DNA from: Bacillota bacterium
GTDB taxonomy: Bacteria; Bacillota; UBA994; UBA5500
Direction of reading: 5' to 3'
NCBI GenBank assembly: GCA_023436245.1
Contig: JAEZJZ010000102.1
Span: forward strand, 3,288-67,287
DNA: 64,000 nucleotides
The notes beneath the pieces are model-generated. The model worked only from the letters and a program-made list of their open reading frames with translations, made no database searches and was not told the origin of the DNA. A program made the translations under genes and the position numbers. This document shows, piece by piece, positions 34,043 through 42,690 of this stretch; the first letter of the stretch is position 1, and every line of letters begins with the position of its first letter.

Positions 34043-35389
34043 GTGATCAGAATCGAGTTGCACGCCAACGCGGAACCGGGGTTGGTGTTGCTGCCCAGTC
34101 GATTAGTCGGCGATCGATCGGGAAAGAGATTCGCCGGCATTCTGTCCTATGGGCAGAGACAGGTGTCCGCAGTTTTCGGTCAGAGTGCCCGTGATGGGCG
34201 CCCGGTTCCGCTGGAACTAGGGGCAGACCTGCTGGAGGCCTTAGGACTGCATCGCGGAGTCAGACTGTTCGCCACGTGGGATAAGGAAACGAGTCGCCTG
34301 CGACTTGGTCCAGTGGTGTCCGTATACGTCTGGCGGACATCTTCTCCAGGCTCATCTCGCTTCCTCGGTCCAGTGACCGATCTGACGCGCACTTTCATCC
34401 GTTTGGCCCGCCGTAGGGGCGCGGTTGCCTACGCCTTTTCCGCCAGAGATGTCGATTGGGAGCATGGCACGGTGTCCGGATTCGTCCCGTCTGGACGCAC
34501 CTGGCGACGTCGCACCTTCCCGTTGCCGGACGTTGTCTATGACCGGCTGCAAAGTCGACGACTGGAACGCTCGCGCCGTTATCGCACCTGCCGCGAGAGG
34601 CTGCAGGCACAACCGGGGTTGCACTACTTCAACCCGAGCTTCTTGGACAAATGGGATGTACATCAGGCGCTGCAGAACGACGAGCGAGCACGCAGATACC
34701 TGCCCCGGACTGAGAAGCTGACGTCCATCGGTCAGGTGGGGCGCTGGCTGCGCGCTTACCCCACCGTCTACATCAAGCCAACCCGTGGTTCCCTGGGACT
34801 GGGCGTGACCAAGGTCACCCGCACTGCCCATGGCTATCGCTACCAGAGGGTGAAAGAAAAGGGGCGCAGCATCGGCCTGGTGGGCAGCTTACCCAAGTTG
34901 GAGAAGCGGCTACAGGCAGTACTCCCTAATCGGAGAGTGATCATTCAGCAAGGACTGCACTTGGCCAGATACGGGGGTAGGCCGTATGACATCAGGGTGA
35001 TGGTGCAGAAGACACCGAGGGGTCGCTGGGCCTGTACCAACATGATTGCGCGAGTGGCCTCTTCGGCCGGCAGCGCTGTCTCCAACGTCGCCACCGGAGG
35101 TGACATGGTGGGCGCGCGCAAAGCAATTCGCGGTTCACTGGGCATCAATGGGCGCCGGGCAACCCGCCGGGTCGGCCGGGCTGCCAGGCTGATCGCCAAG
35201 GCGCTGGAGGAACAGCTCGGAATGGAATTCGGAGAATTCGGTGTCGACATGGCTCTCGACCGCCGGGGACGCCTCTGGCTGATCGAGGTAAATGCCAAGC
35301 CAGGCAGAGAGAATGACGATTTGCCCGGGATTCCCCCATCCATTCGGCGTGTGGTCCGTTATGCCATCTCCAGGGCCGGGTTCAGATAG
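34043..35389 (+). CDS. YheC/D-like ATP-grasp protein 1 (long form)
   Basis: 448 residues. An N-terminal domain of about 90 residues (LVLLPSRLVGDRSGKRFAGI) precedes the YheC/YheD ATP-grasp module. Seen motifs: PDVVYDRLQSRRLERS, the ATP-binding VYIKPTRGSLGLGVTKV, IIQQGLHLARYGGRPYDIRV and the metal-binding LIEVNAKPGRE near the C-terminus. YheC and YheD of Bacillus are coat-associated proteins; ATP-grasp enzymes form amide or similar bonds through an acyl-phosphate. Substrate unknown. GTG at 34043 with GGAGGTGG upstream. First of four paralogues in this cluster. Confidence 0.85.
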   Translation: MIRIELHANAEPGLVLLPSRLVGDRSGKRFAGILSYGQRQVSAVFGQSARDGRPVPLELGADLLEALGLHRGVRLFATWDKETSRLRLGPVVSVYVWRTSSPGSSRFLGPVTDLTRTFIRLARRRGAVAYAFSARDVDWEHGTVSGFVPSGRTWRRRTFPLPDVVYDRLQSRRLERSRRYRTCRERLQAQPGLHYFNPSFLDKWDVHQALQNDERARRYLPRTEKLTSIGQVGRWLRAYPTVYIKPTRGSLGLGVTKVTRTAHGYRYQRVKEKGRSIGLVGSLPKLEKRLQAVLPNRRVIIQQGLHLARYGGRPYDIRVMVQKTPRGRWACTNMIARVASSAGSAVSNVATGGDMVGARKAIRGSLGINGRRATRRVGRAARLIAKALEEQLGMEFGEFGVDMALDRRGRLWLIEVNAKPGRENDDLPGIPPSIRRVVRYAISRAGFR

Positions 35390-35407
35390 GGGAGAGGAAG
35401 TGAGCAT

Positions 35408-36817
35408 ATGGCACGCGGTCTGCTGATCGTGCAGACAGAACGCATGGTGGAACTATTGACGGCGATGCTGCCGGACTTGGTGATCAGCACCTCACAGCCC
35501 GCTGGTTACTGGCGATTCGTCATTCGTTTGGCAAACGTGGGTGACGATGATGCGGCTGAGTTGGTGCTGAACCGGACCAGCGCATTGATCAGTAGCAGCT
35601 CGTTGACCAACGCTAGGCAGCATTGGTCAGCCAGTCGCGTCCGCCATCTGAGCGAGGGAAAGACAGTTCGCTTCTATCGTCGCTACCGGGTGCACCTGTT
35701 TGACATGGAACCCATTCACATGCAGCGGGCGGAAATCGGTCGCAGGCGCGCCCATACCATACGCTGGACCGCCAGCAAGGAAACGCGGGAGGTTGCGCAG
35801 TTGGCGCTACAGGCGCTTTATGCCGCCGGATTGGACGTGGGAGCAGTGGAGGTGGGCTTGAGCAGCAGAGGCAATCTTTACTGCCTTGGTGTGACTCCCT
35901 GTCCGGTGCTCGGCAAGAGACTGTCCGCTGTCTATGCCAAGCAGATCGATGTCTGGGTGAAGCGCCAGGAGGCGCGCTTCACGGCCGCCTGGGTAGCTGG
36001 ACTGCGCGGGGGTAGTTGCCCCAGATTCCTGATGGGAGCAGATCCTGAGTTCATGCTGCGAGACTCACATACCAGGCGAATGGCCTTTGCGTCCGATTTC
36101 TTTCCGATCCAGGGCTTGGTTGGCTGCGATGCCAGGCGGGTGCATTCCGGTCGGACCGGCAATCCCCTGGCGGAGGTGCGGCCGAAGCCCTCGCAATCTC
36201 CCTTGGAATTGGCGGAGAACGTGCGCCTGGCGCTGTTGCGGGCAGCCCAGTTGGCGCCCTACCGTAACGTGCAGTGGCGAGCCGGCACCTTGCCGTTTCG
36301 TCAGTTGCCGGTGGGCGGTCACATTCACTTCGGCATGCCCCCCGAAGGCCCCATGCTGCGCGCACTGGATAACTACCTGGCGGTGCTATTTCTGATGGTG
36401 GAAAACCCAGCGGCAGCGCGCGCACGTCGGCGCCGCTATGGGTGGCTGGGTGACTTTCGGCATAAGTTGCACGGCGGTTTTGAGTACCGGGTGACGCCCA
36501 GTTGGTTGGTCAGCCCGGTTTACACCAAAGCGGCTCTCTGCCTGGCCAAAGTGATCGGTTGTGAGTGGCCGAGATTGCGGCATGACTATTTCCTTGACCC
36601 CGATGCCCAACGTGCCTTCCGGCAGGCCGACCAGGAATTCTTCCGGCCGGGATTGCTCAGGTTGATCTCTGACTTGCGGGGCGTTCCTGCATTCGCCGAA
36701 TACAGCGAGGAGATTGATCCCCTGCTGGAACAAGCGCTTGCTGGGCAGCACTGGAAGACAGGTGGAGATTTGCGGCGCACCTGGCATCTGCCAGTGTCTC
36801 GCCGCGTCAGGCGGTGA
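35408..36817 (+). CDS. COOH-NH2 ligase-type 2 (glutamine-synthetase-fold amidoligase)
   Basis: 469 residues. The N-terminal 200 residues are unrecognised. The C-terminal part has MGADPEFMLRD (209-219), NPLAEVRPKPSQSPLELAEN, GGHIHFG (303-309) and HGGFEYRVTPSWLVSP, the pattern of the COOH-NH2 ligase type 2 family, a glutamine-synthetase/glutamate-cysteine-ligase fold proposed to form peptide-like amide bonds. Acid and histidine residues in these motifs correspond to metal/ATP ligands of the fold. In spore formers such ligases are known to sit beside YheC/D ATP-grasp genes. ATG at 35408, 18 bp after the preceding gene. Activity is predicted only. Confidence 0.75.
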   Translation: MARGLLIVQTERMVELLTAMLPDLVISTSQPAGYWRFVIRLANVGDDDAAELVLNRTSALISSSSLTNARQHWSASRVRHLSEGKTVRFYRRYRVHLFDMEPIHMQRAEIGRRRAHTIRWTASKETREVAQLALQALYAAGLDVGAVEVGLSSRGNLYCLGVTPCPVLGKRLSAVYAKQIDVWVKRQEARFTAAWVAGLRGGSCPRFLMGADPEFMLRDSHTRRMAFASDFFPIQGLVGCDARRVHSGRTGNPLAEVRPKPSQSPLELAENVRLALLRAAQLAPYRNVQWRAGTLPFRQLPVGGHIHFGMPPEGPMLRALDNYLAVLFLMVENPAAARARRRRYGWLGDFRHKLHGGFEYRVTPSWLVSPVYTKAALCLAKVIGCEWPRLRHDYFLDPDAQRAFRQADQEFFRPGLLRLISDLRGVPAFAEYSEEIDPLLEQALAGQHWKTGGDLRRTWHLPVSRRVRR

Positions 36818-36823
36818 TCACTC

Positions 36824-36851
36824 ACCAGGAGGTGGCCAGGGCCATATGATG
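36824..36851 (+). promoter_or_regulatory. Candidate sigma-K-like promoter before ATP-grasp protein 2
   Basis: AC at 36824-36825 (in CACC), 17 bp, then CATATGATG (36843-36851). Third occurrence of the same element. The 150-bp gap also has a GC-rich hairpin CCCGGCC/GGCCGGG (36923-36948) before the ribosome site, which could serve as a leader structure. Confidence 0.4.
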
Positions 36852-36968
36852 TACTGTCACTTAGTCCCGACATAGCATCGGCCACCCGTCACCTTGGCGG
36901 CATTATCAGTGTTTCTCATCAGTCCCGGCCGCAGATGAGGCCGGGCCTCACGAAGGAGAGTGATCAGA

Positions 36969-38057
36969 ATGGCAAAACCCTTAGGTTTGGTGGGCGTACT
37001 ATCAACGCGTCGTGCGGGTGCACATCCATTTCCGGAAGGCGGCTATTTCCGGCAGTTGATGCGGGCTGGCCGCCGCCTGGGCATACGGGTGATTGCATTC
37101 AGCCCCTTGGACATCAATTGGGCCAACGGTACCGTCCTTGGCTTCACACATAATGGCTCCAGTTGGCAGGCCGGGAGATACCCTGTGCCCAGAATCGTCT
37201 ATGATCGCATCTTCGCCAGCCGTGGTCATTGGCAACGTTACTGGAGCAATGCCAGACGGATGCGGCGGACTTACCGGGTGCGGTTCATGGGCCGCGGATT
37301 GCATGGCAAGTGGCAGTTCTATCGCATAGCCCGTAGAGTTCCGGAACTGAAGCCACACATTCCCGAAACACATGTGATCACCGGAACCGGTACCGTGCTG
37401 GCCATGCTCAGCCGCCACCGGACAGTCTATCTCAAGCCCGTCTTCGGCAGTGGTGGGCAAGGCATCATCCGCGTTACCCGCCGCGGCGGCATGTATGTCG
37501 TGCGGTCCAGTGGCGGAGGGCGGCGTACCCTCAGTGCCGGTGAGTTGCCGTCCGTTCTGGCTGGCACCAGGCGCCGCTATGTTGTGCAGCAGGGATTGGA
37601 TTTGGCCTACGTGCATGGCAGCCCCTATGACGTGCGCAGCATCGTGCAGAAGAACGGTGAAGGCGAGTGGCAAGTGACCGGCAAAGCGGCACGCATCGGA
37701 CGTCGCCACAGCATCACCTCCAACCTGCATACTGGAGGCCATGCTCGGACGGTGAAGGCGGTACTGGAATCCTACTTTCCCGACCGGGCCGCTGAGATAG
37801 AGCAGGAAATCGAGAGCCTGGCTATACGAGTGGCACAGGTGATGGAGCGCAGAGCCGGTCCGCTCTGCGACCTCGGTCTCGACATGGGTATTGATCGGCA
37901 GGGCAAGGTGTGGCTGATTGAGGTCAATTCCAAGCCCGGTCGGAAGGTGTTCCGTCTGACGCGAGACCGGGAAGCACGACGGATGTCGATAGAAACACCC
38001 ATGGCGTACGCCCGCTACCTGATTGAGCGGCGTAACAAAGGGAGGAAGAGCGAGTGA
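36969..38057 (+). CDS. YheC/D-like ATP-grasp protein 2 (short form)
   Basis: 362 residues, lacking the N-terminal domain of protein 1 and starting directly at LGLVGVLSTRRAG. Motifs: IVYDRIFASRGHW, VYLKPVFGSGGQGIIRV, VVQQGLDLAYVHGSPYDVRS and LIEVNSKPGRKV. All expected ATP-grasp elements are intact. ATG at 36969 with AAGGAGAG at 36953-36960; GTG at 36960 is too close to that site. Ends in a 4-bp overlap with the next ATP-grasp gene. Confidence 0.84.
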   Translation: MAKPLGLVGVLSTRRAGAHPFPEGGYFRQLMRAGRRLGIRVIAFSPLDINWANGTVLGFTHNGSSWQAGRYPVPRIVYDRIFASRGHWQRYWSNARRMRRTYRVRFMGRGLHGKWQFYRIARRVPELKPHIPETHVITGTGTVLAMLSRHRTVYLKPVFGSGGQGIIRVTRRGGMYVVRSSGGGRRTLSAGELPSVLAGTRRRYVVQQGLDLAYVHGSPYDVRSIVQKNGEGEWQVTGKAARIGRRHSITSNLHTGGHARTVKAVLESYFPDRAAEIEQEIESLAIRVAQVMERRAGPLCDLGLDMGIDRQGKVWLIEVNSKPGRKVFRLTRDREARRMSIETPMAYARYLIERRNKGRKSE

Positions 38058-39388
38058 ACGATTGTGGTGTGGCGGTAATCCGTCAAAACGCAGCGACCGA
38101 GGGACGCTGTTCCTTGCCGGCCAACTTGCTGCAGCGGGTAGGCTGGCAGGCCGGGGAGACAGTGACTCTGCGTTTTGGTCGGGCAGGAGTTCGGGCCAGA
38201 TTGCAGGCAGCCAACGGGGAGCATTGGACCATCTCAGCAGGGTTGCTGCATCATCTGGCGCTTCCGGCCAGGCGGATGAACTTTCAGTTGGATACGGCGG
38301 AGCGTTCCATTCGATTCGGCCCGCTGATCGGAATCATGACAACCTGGGCCCCGACTTCCTATTTTCGGGCAGTGATGGCGGCGGCGGCCAGGTCGGGAAT
38401 GGTGGCCGTGGTCTTTCGGCCCGTCGACATGGTGGGCAGACGCTCCCGCATTCAGGCCTGGGCGTTATCCTCCGGGGGAATGCGCCGCGTGTCTGTGCCT
38501 TGGCCTGATGTAGTTTACAACCGTATCCCGAATCGTGGCGGTGAACTGCAGGCTGCAACTCATCAGTGCAAGCGGCTGCTTGCCCGGCGACGGGTGCCGA
38601 TCTTCAACCGTACCTTCTTCTATAAATGGCGCATCTACCGTCTCCTGCGCAAGGATGAGGTCGGCAACTCCCATCTTCCGGAGAGTCATCCTCTGACGAA
38701 CATCAACCAGGTGGCTCGTATGCTGCACCGCTATCCCATGGTCTACTTGAAGCCAAACGGCGGCAGCAAGGGCATGGGCATTGTCAAGGTGAATCGCTTG
38801 GGCGGTGGGCGTTTCTCAGTCTCTTATCGTCGGGGCAGCCACAACCTGCAGATGGTGGCGGCGAGTTGGGCCGAGGCACAGCAGATGGTGCGGCGCGGCA
38901 TGTTTGCCAGAACCTATGTCATTCAGGAAGGCCTGCCCTTGGCTCGTTATCGCGGACGACCGTTCGATATCCGGGTGACGCTCTACAAGGACGGTAACGG
39001 CAAGTGGGTTCCCAGCGGCCCAGCCGCCAAAATCGCCGGCCGCGGCAGTATCACCACTCACGTGCATAATGGTGGACACATCGTTCCGCTCAGTCGGGCG
39101 CTCCGGTATGCCTTTGGTAACAAAGCCGATGAGGTGCGCGACAAGATTCGGGATGCTTCGGTCTCCATGGCCGAGGCAGTGGAACGAGTGACCCGTTTGG
39201 AACTGGGAGAGCTGGGAGTGGATATCGGGGTGACCGCCGGCGGCCGGGTGGCGATGTTCGAAGCGAATAGCAAGCCGGGGCGGGCCATTTTCTCTCCCGG
39301 ATTCGCGCGCGGGGATCGCCGCCGATCCCTGTTCTATCTCTGTAGCTATGCTGCCCGACTGGCAGGCTTTAACCGGAAGGATGGGTGA
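38054..39388 (+). CDS. YheC/D-like ATP-grasp protein 3 (long form)
   Basis: 444 residues. It again has the extra N-terminal domain (about 1-95: CSLPANLLQRVGWQAGETVT, resembling a small beta-barrel). ATP-grasp motifs: PDVVYNRIPNRGGEL, VYLKPNGGSKGMGIVKV, VIQEGLPLARYRGRPFDIRV and MFEANSKPGRAIF. GTG at 38054 overlaps the preceding stop by 4 bp, so proteins 2 and 3 are probably made in step, as a short/long pair. Confidence 0.84.
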   Translation: MNDCGVAVIRQNAATEGRCSLPANLLQRVGWQAGETVTLRFGRAGVRARLQAANGEHWTISAGLLHHLALPARRMNFQLDTAERSIRFGPLIGIMTTWAPTSYFRAVMAAAARSGMVAVVFRPVDMVGRRSRIQAWALSSGGMRRVSVPWPDVVYNRIPNRGGELQAATHQCKRLLARRRVPIFNRTFFYKWRIYRLLRKDEVGNSHLPESHPLTNINQVARMLHRYPMVYLKPNGGSKGMGIVKVNRLGGGRFSVSYRRGSHNLQMVAASWAEAQQMVRRGMFARTYVIQEGLPLARYRGRPFDIRVTLYKDGNGKWVPSGPAAKIAGRGSITTHVHNGGHIVPLSRALRYAFGNKADEVRDKIRDASVSMAEAVERVTRLELGELGVDIGVTAGGRVAMFEANSKPGRAIFSPGFARGDRRRSLFYLCSYAARLAGFNRKDG

Positions 39389-39389
39389 C

Positions 39390-40514
39390 ATGAATCTAGC
39401 GGCAAGCAAACGAAGTGAATCCAGGGCCGGTCCGGTGGTGGGCATTCTCACCGCCGGATCTGGTCACGGCAAAGTTCCGGGGAACCGACAGATGTTTCGC
39501 TACGTCCTGCAGGCCTGCCGCCGGGCAGGCCTGATCGCCTACGTCTTCACGCCCGGTCAGTTGCATTGGGCTCAGGGTACGGCCAATGGCTGGCGGCTGC
39601 AAGGCAGACAGTTCGTACCCGGTCGTTTTCCTTTGCCAGACGTCGTTTACAACCGAGTTCCCAACCGCAAACTGGAGAACAGCGTCGCCGTCGTCGCCCA
39701 GAAGCGTCAGTTGCGTAAGCATCGCGTTCCTTTTTTCAATCCGCGCTATTTCAACAAGCTTGACCTGCACCGCATGCTCTCCCGCCAACCCCAGGCTGCG
39801 CCCTTTATGCCCTGGACCGGACTACTGCGCAGCTTGGCCGACGTTGACCGCGCCCTCGAGCGCTTCGGCAGCGTCTACCTCAAACGCAGGACGGGATTTG
39901 CGGGTCACGGGATTCTGCGCGTTAGCCATGTTCGTGGCGAGTACCAGGTGCGCTATCGCACCAACAACATCAACCGGCAGCAGAGATTCAGCAGCCTGGG
40001 GCAGTTACATGAGCGGTTGCGGCAGGCAATCGGCGGCGACTCATATGTCATCCAACAGGCGATCCGGCTGGCCAGGTATCGTGGGCGCATCTTCGACATT
40101 CGCTTGCTCGCCCAGCGCAATCATGAGGGCAAGTGGCAGGTGAGCGGCATGGGTGTGCGTGTGGCCAGTATCGGAGGGATAACCACTCACGTGCCGAACG
40201 GAGGCTACATAGCCAGCGTCTCTGCCGTGCTTCCGGCCGTCTTCGGAGACCGAGCGGCTGACGTGGAACAGAGAGTGAGGGGACTCGCGCTGACCATTGC
40301 ACCGCTCTTGGAGAAGGGCAGCAAGGCCAGGTTCGGAGAGATGTCGATGGACGTAGGAGTCACGCCTGAGGGTCGGCCCTTCTTCTTCGAAGCCAACGCC
40401 AAACCGATGAAGTTTGACGAAGAGGGTATCCGGCACACCGGGCTGGCTACATTGGTCGGTTACCTGAAGTACTTGGCCTCAGCTGAAGGAGTGAAAGCGC
40501 GTGCCAGAGATTAG
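39390..40514 (+). CDS. YheC/D-like ATP-grasp protein 4 (short form, altered loop)
   Basis: 374 residues, short form without the N-terminal domain. Motifs: PDVVYNRVPNRKLENS, VYLKRRTGFAGHGILRV, VIQQAIRLARYRGRIFDIRL and FFEANAKPMKFDE. The glycine-rich ATP loop reads GFAGHG where the three paralogues have GSxGxG, and the KP before it is KR, so nucleotide binding may be changed. ATG at 39390 with GGAAGG upstream, one base after the previous stop. Overlaps the GNAT gene by 14 bp. Confidence 0.82.
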   Translation: MNLAASKRSESRAGPVVGILTAGSGHGKVPGNRQMFRYVLQACRRAGLIAYVFTPGQLHWAQGTANGWRLQGRQFVPGRFPLPDVVYNRVPNRKLENSVAVVAQKRQLRKHRVPFFNPRYFNKLDLHRMLSRQPQAAPFMPWTGLLRSLADVDRALERFGSVYLKRRTGFAGHGILRVSHVRGEYQVRYRTNNINRQQRFSSLGQLHERLRQAIGGDSYVIQQAIRLARYRGRIFDIRLLAQRNHEGKWQVSGMGVRVASIGGITTHVPNGGYIASVSAVLPAVFGDRAADVEQRVRGLALTIAPLLEKGSKARFGEMSMDVGVTPEGRPFFFEANAKPMKFDEEGIRHTGLATLVGYLKYLASAEGVKARARD

Positions 40515-40971
40515 GCAGATTCCGCCTACCGAGTGGAGGAAGGTGCGACCGCTGGCGGTGGAACTGGTGCGGGGACACCGAGATGGGCATATCACCCGCA
40601 AGGCTTTTGCCCACGTACAGCAACTGCGCGGTCGTAGCCTTGAGAATCCTGGAAACGTTGTCTGGTCCGCTTGGGACAAACGCAAGTTGGTGGGGATCAT
40701 GATCTTTGAGCGGTATGGCAACCGCACCTCAATGGTGGTTGTGCACCGCGATTACCGTGGTCAGGGGATCAGCCGCGATATGATGCTGCAGGCTGTACGT
40801 CAGATGGGACGATTCTACGCGGAGATTGCCAGTGACAACCTCTCCAGCCTGCGCAGCGTATTTTGGGCTGGCATGGTGGCTTACGACGTTTTTGTGCGGC
40901 GGGGTAAGGTCACGCTGCGGGTGCGCAATGGTTTTGATCCAGCCAAGATGCCAGTGGACAGCAGGGGGTAA
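40501..40971 (+). CDS. GNAT-family N-acetyltransferase in the coat cluster
   Basis: 156-residue GNAT-fold protein. The acetyl-CoA pyrophosphate-binding loop is VVVHRDYRGQGISRDMML (near residues 80-97), preceded by KLVGIMIFERYGNRTSMV. It may acetylate an amine of the product made by the ATP-grasp and ligase enzymes, or transfer an aminoacyl group; this is inference from gene order. GTG at 40501 overlaps the preceding gene by 14 bp, which ties it to the operon. Confidence 0.8.
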   Translation: MPEIRQIPPTEWRKVRPLAVELVRGHRDGHITRKAFAHVQQLRGRSLENPGNVVWSAWDKRKLVGIMIFERYGNRTSMVVVHRDYRGQGISRDMMLQAVRQMGRFYAEIASDNLSSLRSVFWAGMVAYDVFVRRGKVTLRVRNGFDPAKMPVDSRG

Positions 40972-41059
40972 CCCCTGCTGTCTGCCTGATCAGACATATT
41001 CATCTGCCCCTGACAATAAGAATGAAGCGATAGGTGACTGCAAGGGAGGGGTGGGACGA

Positions 41060-42499
41060 GTGTCTGACTCCCTAGGAGTCTGGCGTTCAAACGAGGTTGT
41101 GAAGGCATACGGCCTGCCGGAACAGAGCATGGATCTTGTCGAAAGCGGCTGTGTTCAGACTCCTTTTGGCCTGGCAAGACCTTTTCCGTATCAAGGGAAT
41201 CCTGAGTTACTGCAGAGCCTGGGGCCGCTGCTGGCAGGTTTGGGAGGGAAGCTGGGCAGGCTTTCGCTCAGCCGCATCCTGATCACCGTTTCCGGTCAGT
41301 ATCTGCTGACGGATAACGGTCAGGCGCTTCTGGTGTCCACCTGGGAGAGTGGACCCGTCTGTGACACCCACAACACCTTTGAGCTGTTCACGATCCTAGC
41401 CGGGGTTGCACACTGGCATCAGCTGACCATTCAGCCTGGGCGACGGGTGCTGGATGACTGGCAGCAGCGTTATGCCGGGATGCTTGCCGAATCGCTGCAA
41501 TTGACCAGGCATCCGGATCTGAACAAGCGTGCTCTCCATTACTGGGAGGAACTGATGGACACCTGGCGCAACTGCATCCGGGAAGGCCTGGCCGTGGTCT
41601 CCCAAGTCGAGGGGTGTGAGCTTTCTTCGTGTCTGTCGCTTGGGGTAGAGAACTTCAGTGATTTCATCTACCTGGCTGACTTGCACCGCGCTCATTACAA
41701 TCGGGTGGATCGCTGTCGGGTAGGCTTGCCGACAGAGGACCTGACTGCGCTGCTCAAGGCATGCGAAGGAGACCTGCGGGTGATGGAGAGCATGCTGCTT
41801 TCCTACACCAAAGTGCGCAATCTCTCTTTGGCCGAACAGAGGCTGATCCTGGCCGAGCTCTGGTTTCCCGATGAGGTTTCACTGGAGGAGCTGCAGGCCC
41901 CCAATCTGAACATTCTCGCTCTCCGCCGTATGCAGGGTGCATTGGAGCGCAGAATGGCTCTGATCTCCGACCTCGAGGATGTGCTCTGCCTGTCGGCCGT
42001 TGACCAAGAACAGGCTGAGCATGGAGGGGAACCGGCCGATGACCAGGATGATGACGAGGAGGTGCTGACAGTGGCGCAAAAAGGAACGAAGAGCGGGTCG
42101 CGTAAAGTAGTGGAGGTGGCGGAGGTCAGACAGCCGTTCGTAAGCCAGGAGGTGGCAGAAGCCGGACAGATTGGTGCCGGATCAAGCTTGCTGCAGGCCG
42201 AACTGGAAACGGCGATCGAGGAACAATCGGAGGCAATCATTCAGGCAGTGGAGGAGGTAGAGCCGATGGAAGAAGAGAAGCTGCCGGTCGAGCAGGAGGA
42301 TGTTGCTGTTGCGACGGAACTAGCGGAAGCCGAGGAAACGGCAACCAAACCGGCGAAGAGGGTGATGGTCTGGAAGCCCTTCCCGCGTCCGCTGAATGCA
42401 CCGCCGGAACCCCCAGTCTTGGAGCAGCCGGCCGAGCAGGTTCAGCCAGAAGAAGAGTCGGAGGAAGAGCCGGCTCCCCCGGTAGATCAGGAACCGTAA
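41060..42499 (+). CDS. CotS-like spore coat protein with acidic C-terminal extension
   Basis: 479 residues. Residues 1-325 follow the layout of CotS/YutH-type proteins (kinase-like fold, aminoglycoside-phosphotransferase relatives): VVKAYGLPEQSMDLVESG, QYLLTDNGQALLVSTWESG, LAGVAHWHQLTIQPGRRVL, FIYLADLHRAHYNRVDR, LPTEDLTALLKACEGDLRVM and LAEQRLILAELWFPDEV. The catalytic HxD...N and DFD motifs are not evident, so it is probably a structural pseudokinase. The last 150 residues are Glu-rich with Pro (PEEESEEEPAPPVDQEP), expected to be disordered. GTG at 41060 with AAGGGAGGGG upstream. Assignment is by pattern, not alignment. Confidence 0.65.
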   Translation: MSDSLGVWRSNEVVKAYGLPEQSMDLVESGCVQTPFGLARPFPYQGNPELLQSLGPLLAGLGGKLGRLSLSRILITVSGQYLLTDNGQALLVSTWESGPVCDTHNTFELFTILAGVAHWHQLTIQPGRRVLDDWQQRYAGMLAESLQLTRHPDLNKRALHYWEELMDTWRNCIREGLAVVSQVEGCELSSCLSLGVENFSDFIYLADLHRAHYNRVDRCRVGLPTEDLTALLKACEGDLRVMESMLLSYTKVRNLSLAEQRLILAELWFPDEVSLEELQAPNLNILALRRMQGALERRMALISDLEDVLCLSAVDQEQAEHGGEPADDQDDDEEVLTVAQKGTKSGSRKVVEVAEVRQPFVSQEVAEAGQIGAGSSLLQAELETAIEEQSEAIIQAVEEVEPMEEEKLPVEQEDVAVATELAEAEETATKPAKRVMVWKPFPRPLNAPPEPPVLEQPAEQVQPEEESEEEPAPPVDQEP

Positions 42500-42506
42500 G
42501 CCAACT

Positions 42507-42530
42507 GGACCGAGGTGACTCGGTCCTTTT
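42507..42530 (+). terminator. Rho-independent terminator of the coat cluster
   Basis: Perfect 8-bp stem GGACCGAG/CTCGGTCC with GTGA loop, followed by TTTTC, 7 bp after the CotS-like gene. Confidence 0.85.
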
Positions 42531-42690
42531 CATTGCCTGATCACAGGTGGCAGCCTTTGAGGCGGCTGAATAGTCGTCAGAAGACATCATTCTTGATCTG
42601 CGAAATCGTTCGCTCTGGTTTTGTCGAGGAATCTTGGGGAAACTATGGATGGTGCTACGCCGCAACCACACAACTGAAAGGATGATGGTC

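Noticed and set aside
42568..42594. Sigma-G-like promoter for the SASP gene (GAATA...CATTCTT)
   Set aside because: The spacer is about 15 bp rather than 17-18 and the leader would be long; not strong enough to annotate.
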